Source: CAWGLW01 sp963823525
GTDB lineage: Bacteria > Pseudomonadota > Gammaproteobacteria > Steroidobacterales > Steroidobacteraceae
DNA length: 64,000 nucleotides
NCBI GenBank assembly: GCA_963823525.1
Contig: CAWGLW010000004.1
Span: 186,001-250,000, forward strand
Direction of reading: 5' to 3'
Position numbers and translations under genes: made by a program. Each line of letters opens with the position of its first letter. Position 1 is the stretch's first letter. The notes beneath the pieces were generated by a model. The model had not been told where the DNA came from. It ran no database searches and worked only from the letters and a program-made list of their open reading frames with translations. Positions 18,074-26,109 of this stretch are shown piece after piece.

Positions 18074-19275
18074 GTGTCGGGTTCACCCGCCCACCGTCAA
18101 CCACCGTCCTGGGCGCACCAACTGGCGGACCGGTATCCGTCCCTGCCATCGGTTATTGCCCTGGCAGGAATGATCGTGATCATGTTTGCGGTGGCCCCGG
18201 CCGAAATGATGGCCGAAACCTCAGGCCGCGGCGCCATGGTCGAATCCATCGAAAGAGTTGGGCCTGATTACGTGGCCGAGATCGCGCTCGATGCCCGTAA
18301 CTTCATCGTCGCGCGTGTTCCGGACGAAGTTCGTGTCTGGCTGCGACAACTCATCGCCAATCCGATGCTGTACCTGTTTATCCCGTTTGTACTTCTGCTC
18401 GAATGGTTGTTTCCCGGCGAGGCCAGGCGTCAACTGCAGGCCCGTGCCTACCTGCAGGACATCGTCTGGTTCGTCATCACGGCGCTGACAAGAGTGGTGA
18501 TCGTCGGAACGGTCGCGGTGTGGCTGGCTGGGTTCTATGCAGATCACCTTTCGTTTCTCACGGTCGAATCGGCTACCGACTGGCCCTTGCCCATACAAAT
18601 CGCGGTTGCGGTAATGCTGAGTGAGTTCGTCGTCTGGCTGCACCACATTGCGCGGCACAAGATTCGTGCATTGTGGCTGTTTCACGCAATCCATCATTCT
18701 CAGAGGAGGATGAACCTATTTACCGACGATCGGCAGCACGTGTCGACATACTGACCCAGCTCGTCTTTTCTTTCATCCCTCTGCTGATGTTCCAGGTCGA
18801 CCTGCTTTATGCAGTGGCGATCGTTGGGCTCTATATGTCGATGCACACACGCATCATTCATGCGAACCTGAAAATGGACTTCGGCTGGCTGGGCTACATA
18901 CTGACGTCCCCCCAGTTTCACCGGGTCCACCATTCGTCGGATCCGGTCCATCAGGACATGAACTTCGGTGGGATTGTCAGTCTGTTTGACTACGTTTTTG
19001 GTACGGCACATCTGTCCCGTGACAGCTACCCCGAAACGGGGATCCAGGATGAGGCGTTCCCCTTTGAGGACAAGTGCCCGGCCTGGCAACTCCCCTGGAA
19101 CTGGGTGCGGCAAACGGTCTACCCGTTCGTGCAACTGCTGCGACCACAGGCATCGCGCGCCAGGACAATCCCGGCGAAGACTGCACCGGGAGTTGCCCAG
19201 GGCGTCCGGTGCCGGCCCTTGGAAAGCGTCCGGGTAAGACCTGTCGACACCGGCCTCGGGCGACTCAGCAAATAG
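18074..19275 (+). pseudogene. Fatty-acid hydroxylase/sterol-desaturase family protein, split by a -1 frameshift
   Basis: Two overlapping frames together make one family member of ~400 residues. The first runs from a GTG at 18074 (GGAGAA upstream). It has membrane helices and the iron-binding boxes HHIARHK and LFHAIHHSQ, then MNLFTDDR, and stops at 18754. The second frame resumes at about 18742 with VDILTQLVF and carries the third His box FHRVHHSSD. Adding one base near 18740 restores the expected D-R-x-H-x-x-D-I-L. Members are membrane diiron hydroxylases or desaturases. All three His boxes survive, so this may be a recent lesion or a sequencing/assembly error. The C-terminal ~50 residues look poorly conserved. 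Confidence 0.8.
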
Positions 19276-19436
19276 CCATACCGACTCGCACCGCCCCGGC
19301 GCGTCAGGCGGGGACATCCTCACGGGAACCACCGCGTGCCGTCCATCCGCCTGAGTCAATGGACCAGCGACTCACAGCCTTTCTGCATTAGACTGCCGCT
19401 CGGATTTTGCAAAACGACATTCCCTGGGAGCCTCTG

Positions 19437-20936
19437 TTGCAATCCATACGAAGCAGACTGAGGCACGTACCGGAGGGCACGGCGGCCCTGTTTTTTATTC
19501 AGATTTTTTCGACTCTGGGCTTTGCGGTGCTCTATTCAACGCTGGTGCTTTATGCAACGCGGCATCTGAATTTTTCGGCCCGTGACGCAGCGGCGATCAT
19601 GGGTGTGTTTGGCGCCTTCAACTACGGGCTGCACCTGTTCGGCGGCTACCTCGGCGGTCGATTCCTGAGCAATCGAAACCTGTTTGTCGGTGGCATGGTG
19701 TTACAGGTGTTCGGCTGCGCGCTCATGGCGGGCGGCACGGTCGCCACGCTTTACTGGGGGCTCGCGCTCTTCCTGACCGGCAGCGGCCTCAACGTCACCT
19801 GCCTGAACATGATGTTGACCCAGCGTTTCGCGCCAGAGGATATCCGCCGCGAAGGCGCCTTCCTCTGGAACTACGCCGGCATGAACGTCGGCTTTTTTGT
19901 CGGCTTCGCTGTCGCTGGCCATTACCAGTTGACCGAGAGTTACACGAGCCTGTTCATCTTCGCGACCCTTGGCAATCTCTTTGCAATCATCCTCGCCGGT
20001 GTCAACTGGCGTGTGCTGGCGGACCTTGATACGCCACTGCTGAGCATGACGCCCAACCAGTACAAGGCGCGATTTGCGGCCGGGATTGCAATCCTGATCG
20101 GACTCGTCCCCATCGTCTGGATCATGCTGCAACACACCGCCTCGACCGGCAGGCTGCTGAAAGCCGTCTGCGCGATGGTGGCGGCCGTGCTGGTCTACCT
20201 CACGCTCAAGCATCGTGACCCGCGTGAGCGGAACAACATGTGGGCGTACCTGATCCTCGCGCTGGGCTCGCTCGTGTTCTGGTCGCTCTACCAGATGGCA
20301 CCGAATGGTCTGCAACTGTTCGCCGTGAACAACGTCGATCTGCGTCTCTGGGGCATCCCGGTCGCGCCGCAGTGGGTGCAGAACATCAACACCATCGTGA
20401 TCGTCGTGGGCGGCCCCCTGCTGGCCGCGCTGTTCAGCAAACTGCGAGCCAGGGGATGGAAGATCGACATCCCGAAGCAATTTGCCGTCTCGCTGATCCT
20501 GATGGGACTCGGCTTCCTGGCACTGCCGGTCGGGATTTCGCTGGCCGATGAGGCAGGCAAGTCGGCCTTCTTCTGGCTGTTCCTGAGCTACGTGCTGCAG
20601 AGCATCGGCGAGCTGCTCATCTCGCCAATCGGTTACGCCATGATCGGCAAACTCGCTCCGCGCCAGTACCAGGGAATCATGATGGGCAGCTGGATGCTTG
20701 TGACCGGCCTCGCCTCGCTGTTCGCCGGTGACTTTTCCGGCATGATTCCCGAGCCCGCCGGTACCACGGCCCTGGTGACCAACCCGGCATATGCCGAATT
20801 GTTCGCGAAGCTGGGCTGGGGCAGCACCGCGGTCGGTATCCTGCTCGTATTGCTGATCCCGTTCCTGCGTCGGCTCATCAAAGACAAGGAGACGCCGGCC
20901 GACGAGGAGCCGGTTGCAGTCATCGTCACGCGGTAG
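19437..20936 (+). CDS. POT-like MFS transporter with a degenerate proton-coupling motif
   Basis: Encodes ~499 residues from a TTG at 19437, preferred because GGGAG lies six bases upstream. Another TTG at 19407 adds ten residues without a ribosome-binding site. Twelve to fourteen membrane segments and blocks such as GGYLGGRFLSNRN and LLISPIGYAMIGKLAPRQYQG match the POT family. Where true POTs carry E-x-x-E-R-F-x-Y-Y, this one reads FIQIFSTLGFAVLY, so the coupling Glu/Glu/Arg are lost. Substrate and energetics may therefore differ from the POT at 4.3 kb. The GST gene follows 12 bases later and is probably co-transcribed. Confidence 0.85.
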   Translation: MQSIRSRLRHVPEGTAALFFIQIFSTLGFAVLYSTLVLYATRHLNFSARDAAAIMGVFGAFNYGLHLFGGYLGGRFLSNRNLFVGGMVLQVFGCALMAGGTVATLYWGLALFLTGSGLNVTCLNMMLTQRFAPEDIRREGAFLWNYAGMNVGFFVGFAVAGHYQLTESYTSLFIFATLGNLFAIILAGVNWRVLADLDTPLLSMTPNQYKARFAAGIAILIGLVPIVWIMLQHTASTGRLLKAVCAMVAAVLVYLTLKHRDPRERNNMWAYLILALGSLVFWSLYQMAPNGLQLFAVNNVDLRLWGIPVAPQWVQNINTIVIVVGGPLLAALFSKLRARGWKIDIPKQFAVSLILMGLGFLALPVGISLADEAGKSAFFWLFLSYVLQSIGELLISPIGYAMIGKLAPRQYQGIMMGSWMLVTGLASLFAGDFSGMIPEPAGTTALVTNPAYAELFAKLGWGSTAVGILLVLLIPFLRRLIKDKETPADEEPVAVIVTR

Positions 20937-20948
20937 ACTGGAGTGCGC

Positions 20949-21710
20949 ATGACTTCGACAACGCCCGTCCTGTACGTGTTTGCCATTTCGCATTACTGTG
21001 AAAAAGCGCGCTGGGCACTCGAGTACCTTGGCGTCGAGCATAAACTGCGTCATGTCGCCCCGGGCGAGCACGGTCAGATCGCGAAACGACTTGGCGCACC
21101 GCGCTCTTCCGTTCCGTACCTGAGTGTGGACGCACGGGTCATACAGGGCTCGGCGAACATCATCGACTGGGCGGACGAGACCGCGTCGGCCAACCGGCGC
21201 CTGACACCGGCAGGCGATCGTGATCGCGCTGCCTGCGAGCAAATCGAGCAGCGCATTGACGACACCGCTGGCGTGCACGTCAGGCGCTTCTACTACTCTG
21301 AAGCACTCATCGACTATCCGCAGACCGTGCGGCCGATATTTACGCGTGACCTGCCCTTCTCGAAAAAGCTGCTCGTAAGCGCCGCCTGGGGCAAGATCCG
21401 CCAGTTCATGATCTCCGGCATGGACCTCGGCTCGACGCAGGGTCAGCAATCGCAACAAATTGTCGATGGCGAACTGCAATGGCTCGACGAGCTGCTCGCC
21501 GATGGTCGGCAATACCTCGTCGGCCGGCAGTTCTCGCGGGCTGACATCGCCGTCGCAAGCCTGCTATCCCCGCTGGTATTGCCGCCCCAACACCCGGTAT
21601 ATGCCAATCTCGAACTTCCGCCGGGTATTGCGGCCTGCGTCTCGGAGTGGAATTCCCGTCGGTCAATCGGCTGGGTGCGTGAAATTTATGCTCGCCACCG
21701 CCGATCCTGA
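20949..21710 (+). CDS. Glutathione S-transferase family protein
   Basis: Encodes 253 residues from an ATG at 20949 with GGAG five bases upstream; an in-frame GTG sits at 20943. The N-terminal thioredoxin-like domain has FAISHYCEKARWALEYLGV, where the family's active Ser/Cys lies in the S-H-Y-C region. SVPYLSVD is the cis-proline that binds glutathione, and QGSANIIDWAD follows. The C-terminal helical domain includes YLVGRQFSRADIAVASLLSPL, the N-capping box typical of GSTs. Cytoplasmic. Its reaction (conjugation, reduction or isomerisation) cannot be told. It directly follows the POT-like transporter. Confidence 0.88.
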   Translation: MTSTTPVLYVFAISHYCEKARWALEYLGVEHKLRHVAPGEHGQIAKRLGAPRSSVPYLSVDARVIQGSANIIDWADETASANRRLTPAGDRDRAACEQIEQRIDDTAGVHVRRFYYSEALIDYPQTVRPIFTRDLPFSKKLLVSAAWGKIRQFMISGMDLGSTQGQQSQQIVDGELQWLDELLADGRQYLVGRQFSRADIAVASLLSPLVLPPQHPVYANLELPPGIAACVSEWNSRRSIGWVREIYARHRRS

Positions 21711-21723
21711 ACGGACGCAGCCT

Positions 21724-22389
21724 TCAGACGGCCTCGCTGAGTTCGAGAAGGTTCGCGACCGTGACTGAGGGCTGTATGCCCCAGGGGTCGAAAACCGCGC
21801 CTGGATCCCGCCTGACCCAGACGGTCCTCCAGCCGGCCGCGCCGGCACCGATGACGTCGAATGGGTTGCCCGATACCAGCCAGGTGTCGTGCACCGCGGA
21901 CCCGGTGCTGTCGATGAAGTGCTGGTAGACGACCGGATCGGGCTTATAACTGGCCGTAGGATGCACGCTGACGATGCCATCGAGCTGCGCCTCGAGACCC
22001 GCCTGTCGCAACAGGTACGCCAGGTCATCCGGGTGACCGTTGGAAAACGCGTACGCCCGGCAGTCCCTGTTCTTCAGCAGGACCAATGCATCGCCGGCGT
22101 CCGCGTAAGCCGGCAGCTGCCGGTACTGGCCCATGAGCGTATCGCAGGCCTGTGGCGAGAGATGCGTTCGCAGCCGCTCGTCCGTAAACAGAAGCGCCTC
22201 TCGCGTGCAGGTCGGGAAATCGCGATAGTCGCGCATCAGGGCCCGGCGGAAAAGGTACTCGAGTTGCTTGTCTCTCCAGGCCTGGGCAAACACCGGCGCC
22301 TGCTCTCCAACGTAGGAGCGCAGCGCCGTCCCAATGCCCAGCGGGTCGATCAACGTCCCGTAAACGTCAAAGGCAAAGGTTGCGCTCAT
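21724..22389 (-). CDS. Haloacid dehalogenase, type II (HAD superfamily)
   Basis: Encodes 221 residues from the ATG at 22389 with GAGGA upstream. The longer open frame to 22854 has shadow composition. HAD motifs are complete: motif I FDVYGTLID with nucleophile D8, motif II YAFSNGH, the lysine in YKPDP, and motif IV LVSGNPFDVIGAGAAGW. The layout matches type II 2-haloalkanoate dehalogenases, which convert L-2-haloacids to D-2-hydroxyacids. Related phosphatases cannot be excluded. It is convergent with the GST gene, with a 13-bp gap between stops. Confidence 0.88.
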   Translation of the reverse strand: MSATFAFDVYGTLIDPLGIGTALRSYVGEQAPVFAQAWRDKQLEYLFRRALMRDYRDFPTCTREALLFTDERLRTHLSPQACDTLMGQYRQLPAYADAGDALVLLKNRDCRAYAFSNGHPDDLAYLLRQAGLEAQLDGIVSVHPTASYKPDPVVYQHFIDSTGSAVHDTWLVSGNPFDVIGAGAAGWRTVWVRRDPGAVFDPWGIQPSVTVANLLELSEAV

Positions 22390-22726
22390 GCTCAGTCCTC
22401 GTGCGTACGGACACTTCGAGCCTCTCACCAGCCAATTCCAGGGAACACCAACGCGCCCTGCGACCCGTCCGCCGGTCGCCTTTTGCCCGACATCGAGTAG
22501 AAGCGGAAGCGCGACCGGGCACCAGTGTAACGTACGGCAGTGCCGGAACGATTGGCTCGCTGAATCACGATCCGCCGACGCGGACTGACCGGCTTCTGAT
22601 TGTCGCCAATGATCGACCAAGGCCTCCGAGACTGCGTTTCCACGACTAGCACGGCGCCGTGACACGGGACAAGGCGTCCGACTTGCGCCTAGAATCCGGT
22701 TTCCTGATCGAGCGGAGTAAGACCCC
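22390..22726. other. Intergenic region between divergent genes
   Basis: Three hundred and forty bases between the haloacid dehalogenase and DUF4920 genes. The open frame continuing upstream of the dehalogenase is Ser/Arg-rich and unlikely to be coding. It should contain both promoters. No clear element is seen apart from GGAG before 22727. Confidence 0.5.
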
Positions 22727-23242
22727 ATGCGGAAACTGACCGGAGCATTGTCGGTTCTTTTTGCCCTGTTGCTGCCGGCTGCACAGGCGACCGAGACCGC
22801 AGTGGCTGACGCCGAGCAGAAGGTCATCCGCCTGTCTGAGCCGGTGGAGAGCACCGACGCCTATGAGGTCTTCGGTGCGCCCATGACTGATGCGGGCCAA
22901 GCCGTTTCGCTTCACGAACTGGTAAGCAACGAGGAGCAGTACCTGGGCCGTGAAGTGCTGCTGCGCACGCGCATCGCCAAGGTATGCCAGAAGAAAGGTT
23001 GCTTCTTCATCGCCCAGGACGGCAACGCCGTTGCGCGCATCACGTTCAAGGATTACGGCTTCTTCATCCCCACGGACTCGGCCGGCAAGGAGGTCACCCT
23101 GACCGGCACATTCAACCGCCAGCAGTTGAGTGGGGCAAAAGCCAGGCACTACCAGCAGGACCTCGGTGAGACACCCGCCAAACGTCCGGGCACGTCGCTC
23201 GAGTACCAGGTGGTGGCAACCTCGGTCCGCATCCCGAAATAG
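22727..23242 (+). CDS. DUF4920 family exported protein
   Basis: Encodes 171 residues with a Sec signal peptide (cleavage near AAQATE, ~residue 22). The mature part matches DUF4920: YEVFGAPM, the paired cysteines KVC87QKKGC92FF, and DYGFFIPTDSAGK. It resembles small beta-barrel periplasmic proteins with a redox or metal-binding cysteine pair. The biochemical role of the family is unknown. GGAG stands nine bases before the ATG. The YheO-like gene follows 62 bases later on the same strand. Confidence 0.84.
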   Translation: MRKLTGALSVLFALLLPAAQATETAVADAEQKVIRLSEPVESTDAYEVFGAPMTDAGQAVSLHELVSNEEQYLGREVLLRTRIAKVCQKKGCFFIAQDGNAVARITFKDYGFFIPTDSAGKEVTLTGTFNRQQLSGAKARHYQQDLGETPAKRPGTSLEYQVVATSVRIPK

Positions 23243-23304
23243 CCCCGTGTGAGTGGCGGCGGCCACCAGCCAGTCTGAACGACGCGCCGAATGGAGGTCA
23301 TCCG

Positions 23305-24138
23305 ATGTGGATGGAACTATTGATCAACCTCGTCGCCTCAGCAATCCTGATCGGTGGCGGATATCTGGGTGGCAAATACCGCGAACGCCTATCGCAAGTG
23401 GGGCGAAACCTCGACGAATACGACTTCTACCCGTTCGGGCTCGACGAACGAAACAGCCTCTATTTCGACCGGTCGAAATTCAATGTCGCCGTCCACCACT
23501 TTCTGCGACACCGAGACAGCGTCGCCGCGCACCAGCTCATCCTTGTTGGACAGCAGAACGATGTTGAGAACCAGTTGACCGGCGAAGACAGATCCTGCTA
23601 TCGGAAGCTGTACATCAAGTACGAAGGCGACAAAATCAAGGATGACACCGCCAAGTTTCTTGCCAACTTCAAGCGCATTGTGCGCCTGGTCGGTGACAGC
23701 TTTCCGGACTCCGGCATCGAGATCCTGTTGCACGACCTCACCAATCCGGCGACGGCCCTTTGCTACATCAAGAACAACGTCACGGGCCGGAACGTGGAGG
23801 CGCCGGCCACGAATCTCGTGCTGGATCTGAAAACACGAGGGCAGCGCAACCAGGATAAATTGAACTACGAGCTGAACATCGGCTCTCGAAAGTTCAAGTG
23901 CACCACGATCCCGATCTATCGGGAAAGCTACGGCCTGGTCGGTGCAATCTGCATCAATGTCGACGTCAACTATCTGAACGAGGCGGTCCGCGAGGACAGC
24001 GCGCAGCTCGATGCGTTCTTCAGCGCGCTTTGCAAGACCGACATGAAGCTGGACGAAAACATACTCAGCAAAGCCGAATACGACAGGGCGATAGCCGGCA
24101 AGCGCCATTTCCGCGATTTCGCGTCGGCAACCGGCTGA
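23305..24138 (+). CDS. Membrane-anchored YheO-like PAS domain protein
   Basis: Encodes 277 residues, preceded by GGAGGT seven bases before the ATG. One N-terminal membrane helix (residues 4-22) leads into a helical linker of ~110 residues. A YheO-type PAS domain covers roughly residues 130-220: IEILLHDLTNPATALCYIKN, NVTGRNVEAPATNLVLDL and TTIPIYRESYGLVGAICIN. YheO PAS domains usually sit before a helix-turn-helix in soluble regulators. Here no DNA-binding domain is visible and the protein is tethered to the membrane. A sensory or scaffolding role is inferred. The ligand is unknown. Confidence 0.78.
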   Translation: MWMELLINLVASAILIGGGYLGGKYRERLSQVGRNLDEYDFYPFGLDERNSLYFDRSKFNVAVHHFLRHRDSVAAHQLILVGQQNDVENQLTGEDRSCYRKLYIKYEGDKIKDDTAKFLANFKRIVRLVGDSFPDSGIEILLHDLTNPATALCYIKNNVTGRNVEAPATNLVLDLKTRGQRNQDKLNYELNIGSRKFKCTTIPIYRESYGLVGAICINVDVNYLNEAVREDSAQLDAFFSALCKTDMKLDENILSKAEYDRAIAGKRHFRDFASATG

Positions 24139-24228
24139 GCGGGGCGGGCCGATAACTGATTCCACCGATGTCGCCCTGCTTCCGGAAACCTTTCCGCCGG
24201 CAATACGGCCCTTTGACGTCCCCGCGCA

Positions 24229-24266
24229 GTCCCTGATTCTTGGGTGCAGAAGGTTAAATCAGGGAC
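24229..24266. terminator. Hairpin between convergent genes, possible bidirectional terminator
   Basis: GTCCCTGATT and AATCAGGGAC form a perfect 10-bp stem with an 18-nt loop. It lies between the YheO-like stop and overlaps the end of the convergent CPBP gene. No long T-run follows. The adjacent GGGACCGTCCCC is vaguely like the dispersed palindrome. Confidence 0.4.
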
Positions 24267-24951
24267 CGTCCCCTGCATACAGGCTCAAAATACCCAGCGT
24301 ATTACTCAGGCCGTGAGCCAGGGTCGCCGGCCAGATGCTGCCACGGGCAATCAAAACCACGCTCCCGTAAATCAGGCCATTGATTGCCGATCCGATGACG
24401 CCGACCGGTCCCTGGTAAAGGTGAACCAGTCCGAAGACAATCGCCTGGACGATTAACGCGGCGGCAAGTGCCCCGCGCCCGTCACCCAGTGAATGGGCGA
24501 TGCCCCGCATGAGCACAATGCGAAAGGCGATTTCCTCACCGAAGGCGGCGACCGCCCAGCTGAACGCGAGCAGGCTTAGCAGCGCGCCCGGTGAGCCAAC
24601 AACGCCTGCGAAACGCTCCAAGTCGCGACCGCCACCGAAGAAGCCTTCGAGCCATGGATCAAGCAGCGCCGAACTCAAGCGGATTACGATCACGGCGGCG
24701 ATGGCCAGGCCAATGTGCAGCGCCGGCCGGAACGGCAGCTCAAAGCCAAAGCGTCGGAACGGCGCACCGGTCCGCAGTAGCAGGATGGCGGCCAATATCG
24801 TCAGGCCAATGTAGACGGGCGTTGCGAACCGGCCCACGGCCGCCAGCGGCGACGTCCCGAACTGGGCCGCACGCAACAGTCCCGTCATGATCAGGCCGAT
24901 AGCGAAAACCGCCACGATGGCCAGTGCGCGGCGCTTCAGTCGGCCGGTCAC
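24259..24951 (-). CDS. CPBP-family intramembrane glutamic endopeptidase (Abi/Rce1 type)
   Basis: Encodes 230 residues with about seven to eight membrane segments. The CPBP active-site motifs are present: E139-E140-x3-R144 in FGEEIAFRIVLMRG, FGLVHLYQG with its His, and a final LAHGLSNTLG. This family includes prenyl-protein protease Rce1 and bacterial proteins linked to bacteriocin immunity or regulated proteolysis. The substrate here is unknown. It is convergent with the YheO-like gene and about 100 bp downstream of the methyltransferase gene on the same strand. Confidence 0.87.
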   Translation of the reverse strand: MTGRLKRRALAIVAVFAIGLIMTGLLRAAQFGTSPLAAVGRFATPVYIGLTILAAILLLRTGAPFRRFGFELPFRPALHIGLAIAAVIVIRLSSALLDPWLEGFFGGGRDLERFAGVVGSPGALLSLLAFSWAVAAFGEEIAFRIVLMRGIAHSLGDGRGALAAALIVQAIVFGLVHLYQGPVGVIGSAINGLIYGSVVLIARGSIWPATLAHGLSNTLGILSLYAGDGP

Positions 24952-25048
24952 CGGTGTTCGGGCGCTACGGGAAGCTCAGGCTCGCAGTTCATGCGGGTCG
25001 CCGTTGTGAAAGACGACCAGTCTATTGCGACGGAGTCGACCAGGCCAT

Positions 25049-25792
25049 CTACTCGGGTTTTCGGAAAAGAAACGTAAACCGGTCCGTGTTGCCCGTGACC
25101 GTCTTTCGACCGACTTCGTAACGCAGCTCATCATCCGGCCGGTAGTGCAGGGTCGAGTAATCGACAAACTCGAAACCGGCGGCCTCGATCTCCTTGATGG
25201 CCTGCACCGGGTCCAGGCGTCGCCGGTTTTCGTCGGTGTCGGGCCCCATGTGCCGGCGGGTGTGGTCGACGACCCCGTAGTATCCACCGGGCTTCAGCGC
25301 TTTGAATGCCGCCTTGTTCAGGTTGGCCCGTCCGACCTCCGTGAAGTTATGCAGGTTGCGGAACGTCAGCACGAGATCGATGCCCGTCACGCCAAGATCG
25401 AAAGCGCCGATGCTATAGAAACGGCCCTCGGGCGTCGGCTGCGCCGCAATGGGCAACACCTTGACGGCCTCGAAGCCCGGTTGTCCGATCAAGCCTTCCT
25501 CGACCCGTCGGGTTCCCACTGCGACGTACAGCTGGCCGTTCTCCTTGAGAACGGGCGCGAGAATCCGCGTGTACCAGCCACCGCCCGGAATCAGCTCGAC
25601 TACCTTGAAACCCTCCTGAAGGCGCAGGAACTCCAGCGTCTCCTTCGGCTTGCGGTTGTCGTCACGGGCCCGGTCAGCGGCAGGGCGAGACTCATCGGCG
25701 ATGGCCGCATCCAGTTTCTCTTCCAGCGTTGCGGCCTTTGCGGCAGAAAACAGCGCGAAGGCGCAGATCATTAACGCGTGTATCGGCTTCAT
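25049..25792 (-). CDS. Class I SAM methyltransferase-like protein with a signal peptide
   Basis: Encodes 247 residues from the ATG at 25792, preceded by GAGGAGA. The first ~20 residues (MKPIHALMICAFALFSAAKA) form a Sec signal peptide. The mature part has a Rossmann methyltransferase core: FKVVELIPGGGWYTRILAP is the SAM-binding loop, DLVLTFRNLHNF is motif IV, and FKALKPGGYYGVVDH precedes motif V. Export of a SAM-dependent enzyme is odd because SAM is cytoplasmic. The family is nevertheless familiar in proteobacteria, and its function is unknown. Confidence 0.82.
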   Translation of the reverse strand: MKPIHALMICAFALFSAAKAATLEEKLDAAIADESRPAADRARDDNRKPKETLEFLRLQEGFKVVELIPGGGWYTRILAPVLKENGQLYVAVGTRRVEEGLIGQPGFEAVKVLPIAAQPTPEGRFYSIGAFDLGVTGIDLVLTFRNLHNFTEVGRANLNKAAFKALKPGGYYGVVDHTRRHMGPDTDENRRRLDPVQAIKEIEAAGFEFVDYSTLHYRPDDELRYEVGRKTVTGNTDRFTFLFRKPE

Positions 25793-26109
25793 CGTGAGTG
25801 TCTCCTCGGCATCAGGTGCTGCAATCACAGCGGACTGTCGAAATCAGATCAGAGTCAGGCCTTCGCAGACTCCGCCAGGCGTCACGCCGATCGGCCCGGC
25901 GATCGTTGGAATCGTCGCCCACGTTTTCCAAGTACCTCAGATCGGCCTAGACCTAAACAACCAATCAACCGTTTTTGTGCTATATACCGCAACAGCACGC
26001 ATCAGTGTACAGAGTCAGGCTCAGGTCACTGCCTTTTCGGCAGACCGAGCAGTCCCAAAAACAAATCGGTGGGCGATCCCTGTCTGCCATTCTCGGGGGA
26101 GGGTCGACA
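25793..26109. other. Intergenic region between divergent genes
   Basis: About 320 bases. The middle (25950-25990) is AT-rich with TTTTTGTGCTATATAC, which could include a sigma-70 -10 element for the orphan gene at 26110. GGGGGAGGG just before 26110 is a strong ribosome-binding site. Confidence 0.5.

Noticed and set aside
19701..21512. 603-codon minus-strand open frame across the POT-like and GST genes
   Set aside because: Composition is rich in His, Gln, Asp and Arg, as expected for the antisense of high-GC genes, and both plus-strand genes are clear family members.
21724..22854. 376-residue version of the haloacid dehalogenase
   Set aside because: The extra 155 residues are Ser/Arg-rich without family similarity. 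The ATG at 22389 has a ribosome-binding site and opens directly into motif I.
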